Below are positions 48,359 through 60,200 of a stretch of DNA of 64,000 nucleotides, one piece after another (position 1 is the first letter of the stretch; each line of letters starts with the position of its first letter). Made by a program: the position numbers and the translations under genes. The stretch covers positions 248,001 to 312,000 of the forward strand of contig NZ_JACVAE010000003.1 of assembly GCF_014851675.1 (NCBI RefSeq), given 5' to 3'. This DNA is from Rhizobium sp. ARZ01 (GTDB lineage Bacteria > Pseudomonadota > Alphaproteobacteria > Rhizobiales > Rhizobiaceae). Under the pieces are notes generated by a model. That model saw only the letters and a list, made by a program, of their open reading frames with translations, made no database searches and was not told the origin of the DNA.

Positions 48359-49384
48359 ATGAGCAAAGTCATTCCATTCCGCACCCATGCCCCCGGTATC
48401 CTTTTATCGCTGGCCGTTGCCGGCCTCGCGCTCCTTGGCGACTTCGCCGAGCGGTTCCTCGTCGGTGAAGCCTGGCTCGAGGCGCTGGTGCTGGCGATTC
48501 TTCTCGGCGCGGCTATCCGACTGCTTCTTCCGCGCCCTGCTTCCTTCGACCCCGGTATCGAATTCAGCGCCAAATATTTCCTTGAGATCGCCATCGTCCT
48601 GCTTGGTGCAGGTGTCAGTGCGGCCGCGCTGGCATCAATCGGACCGGCCATGCTCGGCGCAATCGCGTTCGTCGTCTTCTGCGTCCTTGCTGCAAGCTAC
48701 GGCATCGGGCGCCTGCTCGGTCTGCCGAAGCGGATGGCCGTGCTGGTCGCCTGCGGCAACTCGATCTGCGGCAATTCGGCGATCGCCGCGGCTGCGCCGG
48801 TCATCCATGCCCAGTCCGACGATGTGGCGTCGTCGGTCGCGTTCACGGCGGTTCTCGGCGTGCTTACGGTTCTGCTCCTGCCGCTGCTCGTGCCGGTCCT
48901 CGACCTTTCGAGCACCAACTACGGCATTCTGGCAGGCATGACTGTCTATGCCGTGCCGCAGGTCTTTGCCGCCACGGTGCCGGTGTCGGCCGTAAGCGCG
49001 CAGGTGGGCATGCTGGTCAAGCTTGTGCGGGTGTTGATGCTTGGCCCCGTCGTAGTGACGCTTTCGCTGATCGCTGCCAGCCGAGCAGGAGCGGCCGGTT
49101 GCCGCCCGCCGCTTTACAGGCTCGTGCCGTGGTTCATCGTCGGCTTCTTGCTGATGCTTGCCGCACGGTCTGCGGGCCTGATCGGCGAACCGGTGGCGAT
49201 GGCCATGAATGTGGCGTCGGGCGGGCTGACGGTGGTCGCCATGGCTGCCCTTGGGCTTGGTGTGGATATCCGCAAGGTCATGCAGGCGGGCATGCGGGTC
49301 AGCGCCACCGTCATCCTGTCGCTAATAGTGCTGCTTGCCGCAAGCTACGCGATGATCCTGCTGCTGCAGGTCACCGCGCCTTGA
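48359..49384 (+). CDS. YeiH/UPF0324-family membrane transporter (putative sulfate exporter family)
   Basis: A 341-residue integral membrane protein with about ten hydrophobic helices. Family marks are GIEFSAKYFLEIAIVLLGAG (60-80), VLVACGNSICGNSAIAAAAP (125-145), VAFTAVLGVLTV and AAMAALGLGVDIRK near the end. The family (PF03601) has been proposed to export sulfite or sulfate, but most members are untested. Its neighbour LysR gene is the likely regulator. The ATG is at 48359. Confidence 0.88.
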   Translation: MSKVIPFRTHAPGILLSLAVAGLALLGDFAERFLVGEAWLEALVLAILLGAAIRLLLPRPASFDPGIEFSAKYFLEIAIVLLGAGVSAAALASIGPAMLGAIAFVVFCVLAASYGIGRLLGLPKRMAVLVACGNSICGNSAIAAAAPVIHAQSDDVASSVAFTAVLGVLTVLLLPLLVPVLDLSSTNYGILAGMTVYAVPQVFAATVPVSAVSAQVGMLVKLVRVLMLGPVVVTLSLIAASRAGAAGCRPPLYRLVPWFIVGFLLMLAARSAGLIGEPVAMAMNVASGGLTVVAMAALGLGVDIRKVMQAGMRVSATVILSLIVLLAASYAMILLLQVTAP

Positions 49385-49404
49385 CGGGAAGTACATGACG
49401 GAAC

Positions 49405-53193
<3,789 letters not shown>

Positions 53194-53202
53194 GGCAAAG
53201 CC

Positions 53203-53229
53203 CTCCGATGCAGAATGTCTGCATCGGAG
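53203..53229 (-). promoter_or_regulatory. Shine-Dalgarno-overlapping hairpin in the metH leader
   Basis: A perfect 12-bp stem (CTCCGATGCAGA and its complement) closes on a three-base loop. In the metH mRNA its 3' arm ends CGGAG, and the ribosome-binding site GGAGGG (53201-53206) starts within it. Four of its six bases are therefore paired. This would lower metH translation unless the helix is opened. Confidence 0.55.
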
Positions 53230-53232
53230 ATC

Positions 53233-53268
53233 ACATAAGGATATCTTTATGTCAATATGTCTTTATGT
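53233..53268. promoter_or_regulatory. Palindromic operator and direct repeat upstream of metH
   Basis: Positions 53233-53252 form a 20-base near-perfect palindrome: ACATAA-GGATATCT-TTATGT, with one mismatched pair. CTTTATGT recurs at 53261-53268, 16 bases after its copy at 53245. Similar ATAAAGATATC-type sites precede methionine-cycle genes controlled by ArsR-family SahR-like regulators in Alphaproteobacteria. That match is from memory, so treat it as a hypothesis. Confidence 0.55.
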
Positions 53269-53275
53269 AGTAATT

Positions 53276-53491
53276 CTAGTGTGGCCTCCCGGTCTGCCCC
53301 GCCAGCGTGGCGAAGAGGGAACGCAGGCGCACGATATCGGGATCGCGATCCGCGTAGCGTGCGAGCTTGCTGAGCTCTTTCAAGGCTTCGATCGGAAGGT
53401 CAGCCTCGCGTGGCTGCCAAAGCAGCCAGGAGACGAACACCGATTCCGGTCGCCCGGATTCGGAAGGGTTGGATTCGATGGTGGCTAGCAT
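53276..53491 (-). CDS. Uncharacterised 71-residue protein downstream of a B12 riboswitch
   Basis: Starts ATG at 53489-53491 with GGGGA five bases upstream and ends TAG. The product is soluble, without signal or membrane segment. It begins MLATIESNPSESGRPESVF, has an aromatic VSWLLWQP stretch (20-27), then a helical, acidic/basic half with LPIEALKELSKLARYADRD. Codon third positions are strongly G/C as in neighbouring genes, which supports coding. I recognise no family. It is the first gene after the cobalamin riboswitch and ends 83 bases before metH, so it should be made when B12 is low. Confidence 0.6.
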   Translation of the reverse strand: MLATIESNPSESGRPESVFVSWLLWQPREADLPIEALKELSKLARYADRDPDIVRLRSLFATLAGQTGRPH

Positions 53492-53496
53492 GACTT

Positions 53497-53513
53497 CCCC
53501 AATGCAATTGGGG
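53497..53513 (-). promoter_or_regulatory. Shine-Dalgarno-sequestering hairpin of the 71-residue gene
   Basis: CCCCAAT pairs with ATTGGGG around a three-base loop. The 3' arm in the mRNA carries GGGG of the GGGGA ribosome-binding site five bases before the ATG. It can act as the expression platform through which the upstream riboswitch blocks translation. Confidence 0.55.
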
Positions 53514-53603
53514 GATGACCGGACGCACGCAAGCTGGAGTTCCGCCTTTTGCGGAGCAAGCGCACCCGTGGGACACCCCGCCCATGGACGTTACAAGTTC
53601 ATC

Positions 53604-53790
53604 AGGGCAGGTCTCCTGGCTTGCGGGTCGGTGCGGCTGTCTTGCCTTCCCGGCACGATTTTGTGCCAGTGGCGTGGGCGACAGCAGCTCGCCGCTTACA
53701 GTTGCGGGGGCAGCGCCGGTCTTGACGTCCTTGCGGGACATTCGCACCGGCTTCCCTCTTAGCTTCCGGATCGAAGACGATTCGAAAGAA
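53604..53790 (-). ncRNA. Cobalamin riboswitch
   Basis: All conserved blocks of the adenosylcobalamin aptamer appear in order on the minus strand: GGGAAGCCGGTGCGAAT (about 53741-53757), GCCCCCGCAACTGTAAGCGG (about 53692-53711), a GTGCCGGGAAGGC arm, and the B12 box AAGCCAGGAGACCTGCC (53606-53622). The 5' boundary is approximate because pairing P1 is not sharply defined. It lies 112 bases upstream of the 71-residue gene and reads toward metH. No cobalamin transporter or synthesis gene lies downstream of it in the window. Confidence 0.96.
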
Positions 53791-54256
53791 CCCTGATGGG
53801 GGCAAATGGCCAGTTCCGGGCGATTGTGTCAACGCATCGATTTCAGTCTCGACAGGAAAAACGAAGCGCCGTGAAACCGACATTCACTGGTTGCGTTCAG
53901 GTCCCGTTCAGCGCCGATCGATTAGGCGGTAGGCTGGATATCCACGGCCATCAATTCTCGGAGGGTGTTGCCCTTGCGTTCCAGTCTTGTTGCAACAACC
54001 TGTCTTTGCGGCTAGAAAATGCTGTTTTCATGCACAGCGCGGCCGCGATGCACGTTTGCGTGTCGCTTGATCCATCTCGCACCCTTGAGGCGTGCGGCCT
54101 TACGTTTGTCGGCCCCTCGGGATTGGCGATGCGGAGTAGACGCATGATGGCGTCATGGTTCACGGCGGAACGCAAATGAAATCCGTTCGCCGAAGTCGAT
54201 CCGCGGTCCGATGATTGCCGGATACATCAACGTTGCTCGAACCTAGAAACAAGCAA
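53791..54256. other. Intergenic region upstream of ndvB
   Basis: About 465 bases between the riboswitch start and the chosen ndvB start hold no gene I can support. It must contain two divergent promoters, one for the riboswitch transcript and one for ndvB. The only marked element is the 12-bp perfect palindrome TTGTTGCAACAA at 53987-53998, a plausible operator. Upstream in-frame TTG codons at 54215 and 54233 could extend ndvB into this region. Confidence 0.5.
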
Positions 54257-57200
54257 ATGCCCCTGCACAATAGACCTCAGTCTTCGTCGCGCGAGACGGA
54301 ATCCAAGCAGATCGACTACAACGATTCGATCCGGGATACCTATTTCACCCTCGAAGAGCTGAGTGCCTGCGGAGAAGACCTGGCACGTGATGGGGCAAGC
54401 GCCCTGCCGGGCTTCAAGCCGTTCGAGTTTCGCGCCCGACAAAAGGAAAACGAGCGGGAGATCTTCCGGGTCTATCAGACGATCGCCCGCGACGTCGAAG
54501 CCGGCGCCACCATTACGCCGGCGGCCGAGTGGCTGCTCGACAACTATTATGTTGTCGAGGAAGCAATCCAGGAAGTGCGCCGCGATTTTCCGCGCCGCTT
54601 CTACCGCCAGCTGCCGACGATGAAAGTCGGCGACGTCGAGATCCCCCGCACCATGGCGCTGGGCTGGCTCTATGTCGCCCACACCCACAGCAGCGTCTCG
54701 CGCGAAAGCCTGACGGCGATCGTCGAGGGCTTCCAGAAGGTCGAAGCCCTCAAGATCGGCGAGCTTTGGGCTCTGCCATCCATCGTCCGGTTCATCCTCG
54801 TCGAAAACCTGCGCCGCATTTCGAGCCGCGTCGAGCGGTCGCGCGGCATGCGCCGCAAGGCGAACGAGGTTGCCGATGAGCTGATCCGGCAGAACGATCC
54901 GGAGAAGAGCGTCATCATACTGCGCGGGATCGAAGACCTCGTCGCCGACAACACCTTTGTCGCGCAACTCCTGTACCGCCTGCGTGACGGCCTTCAGGCG
55001 TCCGGCGCTGCGATCCAGTGGCTGGAAAGACAGATCGAGGCGCGCGGCAGCGATCTGGAGGAAGTGCTCGTCGCCGAGCAGAACCGCCTGTCGTCGGGCA
55101 ACGCCACGATGAGCAACCTCATCAAGAGCCTGCGGGCGATCGACGACACGGAATGGCCGGTCTGGGTCGAGAGCGTCAGCCGGCTGGACGCGGCCCTTCG
55201 CGAAGGGTCGGACTACACCGATCTCGATTTCGGTTCGCGCAATGCCTATCGCGACACCATCGAAAAACTTGCCCGGCGCTCCGGCAGGACGGAACTGGAG
55301 GTGACGCAGACCGCGCTCGCGATGACCGCCGAGGACATGGCCGCCGGCAATATCGCCGGTGCCCATGAGGCCAATGTCGGCTCCTACCTGGTCGGCGCAA
55401 AGCGCAAGCTGCTGGAAGAGCGCATCGGCTATCGCCCGTCGATCGTGCAATACCTGGTCCGCTTCACGCGGGCACTCGGCTGGTTCTCGATCGCGGGACC
55501 GGTGACGATCCTGACGCTCCTGGCGATGATCGGGGTCTACTATTTCCTCGGCCAGATGGACATTCCCGACGGCGCCTGGCTGATCATGCTGATCCTTTTC
55601 GCGCTGCCGGCATCGGAAGGGGCCGTTGGCCTCTTCAATACGCTGGTCACCCTCGTGGTGAAGCCGTCACGCCTGGTCGGTTACGAGTTCCGCGAAGGTA
55701 TTCCGGAAGAGGCGCGCACGCTCGTGGCGGTCCCCTGCCTCATCTCCAAGCGCGACCACGTCGATGAACTGGTCCGCAACCTCGAGGTCCACTACCTCGC
55801 CAACCCGCGCGGCGAGATCTACTTCGCGCTGGTCAGCGACTGGGTCGACAGCAAGGTGGAGGAGACACCGGAGGACCTGGAAGTCCTCGAATATGCCAAG
55901 CGCGAAATCGCGCAGCTCTCGGCACGCTACGCCTATGATGGCCGCACGCGTTTCTATCTCCTGCATCGCCGCCGGCTGTTCAACCCGCAAGAGGGTGTCT
56001 GGATGGGCTGGGAGCGCAAGCGCGGCAAGCTGCATGAGCTGAACTTGCTTTTGCGCGGCGACGGCGACACGAGCTTCCTGCCCGGCGCCAACGTAGTGCC
56101 AGCAAACGTGCAGTACGTGCTGACGCTTGATTCCGACACGCGCCTGATGCGCGATGCGGCGACCAAGCTCGTCGGCAAGCTTTTCCATCCGATCAACCGC
56201 CCGCTGATCGATCCGCAAACCCAAAAGGTCGTCGCTGGCTACGGCATCCTGCAGCCGCGCGTCTCGCCGTCCTTGACGACCGGGGACGAAGCCTCGACCT
56301 TCCAGCGCATCTTCTCGGCCAATCGCGGCGTCGATCCGTATGTCTTCACCGTGTCCGACGTCTATCAGGACCTCACTGGCGAGGGCACCTTCACCGGCAA
56401 GGGCCTGTATCATGTCGATGCTTTCGAGGCGGCGCTGAAAGGGCGCATTGAAGAAAACACCATCCTCTCGCATGATCTTCTCGAGGGATCCTACGCACGA
56501 TGCGCACTGGTGACCGATGTTGAGTTCGTCGAAGACTTTCCGATCCGCTACGAAGTCGAGACCTCGCGGCAACACCGTTGGGCGCGCGGCGACTGGCAGC
56601 TTCTGCCTTACATCTTCAAACCGTCGAGCGACGTCTCCATGCTTGGACGCTGGAAGATGTACGACAACCTGCGCCGTTGCCTTATTCCGGTTGGCTGGCT
56701 CGTGGCCTCGGTCATGGGCTGGTACTACATGGAGCCGCGCCAGGCCCTGATCTGGCAGCTCGTCTTGATCTTCCTGCTGTTCGTCGCGCCGACGCTCTCG
56801 CTGTTCACAGGTGCAGTCCCGCGCCGCAGTGACATCGTTGCCCGGGCCCATCTGCAGACCATACTTTCGGACATTCGCGCGGCGAATGCCCAGGTGGCGC
56901 TTCGCATCGTCTTCATCGCCGATCAGGCCGCCCTCATGGCCGACGCCACGGTTCGATCGCTGTTTCGCCTGCTCTTCAGCCGCAAGCACATGCTTGAGTG
57001 GCGGACGGCGGCGCAGGTTCACAGCTCGGGTGGCGGCGGCATCCTGTCCTACTACATCGACATGTGGCAGGCCCCGGTGCTGGCTGCGATCTCCGTCGCG
57101 CTTGCCCTGTTTTCCGACACCGGGCTGCCGTTCATCGCGATCCCGTTTGCGCTCATCTGGGCGCTTTCGCCGGCGGTTGCGTGGTATGTCAGCCAGACGG

Positions 57201-60200
57201 CGGAAGCCGAAGACCTTCTGGTCGCTCCGGACGACGTGGTGGCCGAACTGCGCAAGATCGCCCGCCGCACCTGGCGTTATTTCGAAGAATTTGTCACCGC
57301 CGAGCAGCACTTTCTGCCGCCGGACAACTTCCAGGAGACGCCGCATCCGGTTCTGGCCGAGCGCACCTCGCCGACCAACATCGGCGTCTATCTGCTCTCG
57401 GTGATTTCTGCTCGCGACTTCGGGTGGATCGGCTTCGAGGAAACCGTGCGGCGCCTGGAGGAAACCGTCTCCACCATCGACGGCATGCCGAAGTTCCGCG
57501 GCCATCTCTATAACTGGTACCGCACCAACACGCTGGAGACGCTCGGGCCACGCTATGTCTCTGCCGTCGACAGCGGCAACCTCGCCGGCCACCTGATCGC
57601 GGTGTCATCGCTTTGCCGGGAATGGGCAGAGGCGCCGTCTGCGCACCTGCACGGCAGCCTCGACGGTATCGGCGATGTCGCCTCGATCCTGTCGGAGACG
57701 CTTGCCGACCTGCCGGACGATCGCAAGACGGTCCGGCCGCTGCGCCGACTGATCGAGGAGCGCATCTCCGGCTTCCACAACGCGCTCGCCGCCGTCAAGC
57801 GCGAGCACGAATTCGCCTCGATCCGCGTCATCAACCTCGCGGTGCTGGCGCGCGACGTCAACAAGCTGATCGCCAACCTCGACCACGAGATCAAGAGCGC
57901 CCAGAGCGGCGAAGTGATCAAGTGGGCGAATGCGCTGGTTGCCACCTGCGAGGCGCACATTGCCGACAGCGTGTTCGACCTCGGCAGCATCGAGGCGTTG
58001 CGCCAGCGTCTCATCGTGCTGCGTGATCGCACGCGCGACATCGCGTTCTCGATGGATTTCGGCTTCCTCTTCCGTCCCGAGCGCCGCCTGCTTTCGATCG
58101 GCTACCGCGTCGAGACGAACGAGCTCGACGAGGCCTGCTACGACCTTCTGGCGTCTGAGGCCCGCCTCACCAGCCTGTTTGCGATTGCCAAGGGCGATCT
58201 TGCGACCGAGCATTGGTACAAGCTCGGCCGTCCGATCGTGCCGATCGGCTCGCGCGGCGCGCTGGTCTCGTGGTCCGGATCGATGTTCGAGTACCTGATG
58301 CCGCCGCTCGTCATGCAGGAGCCGCAGGGCGGCATCCTCAATCAGACGAACAACCTGATCGTCAAGGAACAGCAGAATCACGGCAAGCGGCTTGGTACGC
58401 CCTGGGGCATCTCGGAAGCGGCCTTCAACGCCCGCGACCACGATATGAACTACCAGTATACCAACTTCGGCGTGCCTACGCTCGGGCTGAAGCGTGGCCT
58501 TGGCCAGAACGCGGTGATTGCCCCCTACGCGTCGCTGCTTGCTGCACAGTATGCGCCGAAGGCGGCACTGGAAAACCTGGAAGAACTGCGCAAGCTCGGT
58601 GCACTCGGCGTCTACGGCTTCCACGACGCGGTGGACTTCACCCCGACGCGCGTGCCGGAAGGCAAGCGCTGCGCGGTCGTGCGCAACTACATGGCGCACC
58701 ATCACGGCATGTCGATTGCGGCTGTCGCCAACGTCGTCTTCAACGGCGCGCTGCGGGCACGGTTCCATTCCGATCCAGTGATCGAGGCGGCCGAGCTGTT
58801 GTTGCAGGAGAAGGCGCCGCGCGACATCCCGATCATCAACACCAAGCGGGAGCCGGAGACGGTCGGCAGCACACAGGCTGATCTGCTTCGTCCGGAAGTG
58901 CGCGTGATCGAGGACCCGATGAACGAGGATCGCGAGGTCGCGTTCCTTTCCAACGGGCACTACTCGGTGATGCTGACGGCGACCGGTTCGGGCTATTCGC
59001 ACTGGAACGGCCAGTCGGTGACCCGCTTCAAGCCCAACCCGGCGGAGGACCGCTGGGGCACCTTCATCTTCCTGCGCGACACCGCCACCAACGAATGGTG
59101 GTCGGCGACGGTCGAGCCCAAGCGGGCCGACGGCGAGGAAGTCAAGGCGCAGTTCAGCGACGACAAGGCGGAGTTCTTCAAGACTGTCGGCACGCTTTCC
59201 AGTGAAGTCGAGTGCATCGTCGCCACTGAGCATGACGCGGAGGGGCGTCGTCTGACGCTGCTGAACACCGGTTTTGAGGACCGCTTCATCGAAGTGACGT
59301 CCTATGCCGAGCCAGTGGTCACGACGGACGATGTCGACAGCGCTCACCCGCTGTTTGCGCGAATGTTCCTCAAGACCGAGATCGGCCGCCGCGGCGACGT
59401 CATCCGTGTCCTGCGAAACAAGCGTGGTCCGCATGAGCCGGACATGTGCGTGGCGCACCTGATCGTCGACAACGCCGGCTCGCGACGGACCGAGGTCGAG
59501 ACGGATCGGCGCAATTTCATCGGCAGAAGCCGAAGCCTTGCCACGGCGGCCGCCTTCGACGCCGGCGCACAGCTGTCCGGTGCCGACGGTTTCACGCTTG
59601 ATCCGGTCATGGCATTGCGTCGTGTCGTGCGCGTGCCGGCGGGCAAGAAGGTCAAGGTGATCTTCTGGACGGTCGCAGCACCGAGCCGCGAGGAACTGGA
59701 CCGGGCCATCGACCGCTACCGGCACCCGGATGCATTCAACCACGAACTCATCCACGCATGGACGCGCTCGCAGGTACATCTGCGGCATATCGGCGTGACC
59801 TCGCAGGAAGCTGCAAGCTTCCAGGCGCTGGGCCGCTATCTCGTCTATCCCGACATGCACCTGCGGGCGGACGCCGCAACCGTGCAGGCCGGGCTGGCTC
59901 CGCAATCGGCGCTGTGGCCGCTTGCCATTTCCGGCGACTTCCCGATCTACGTTTTGCGCATCAATGACGACGCCGATCTCGAAATCGCCCGCGAAGCCCT
60001 GCGCGCGCAGGAATACCTGCGGCATCGGGGCGTGCTGGCGGACCTCGTCATCCTCAATGAGAAGGCCTCGTCCTACGCGCAGGACATGCAGCACACGATC
60101 GACCAGATGTGCGAGAACCTGCGGATGCGGGGCCAGTCCGATGGCATGCGCCAGCACATCTTCGCCGTTCGTCGCGACCTGATGGAGGTCTCGACCTGGC

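Noticed and set aside
53400..53585. Cys-containing minus-strand frame starting MGGVSHGCACSAKGG after the B12 box
   Set aside because: It overlaps the 71-residue gene in another frame, has no ribosome-binding site, and becomes Arg/Ile-rich shadow sequence. The 71-residue frame has better codon use and a Shine-Dalgarno sequence.
53796..54179. 127-codon plus-strand frame between riboswitch and ndvB
   Set aside because: Irregular codon usage, no recognisable domain, and it begins at the edge of the riboswitch. Treated as non-coding.
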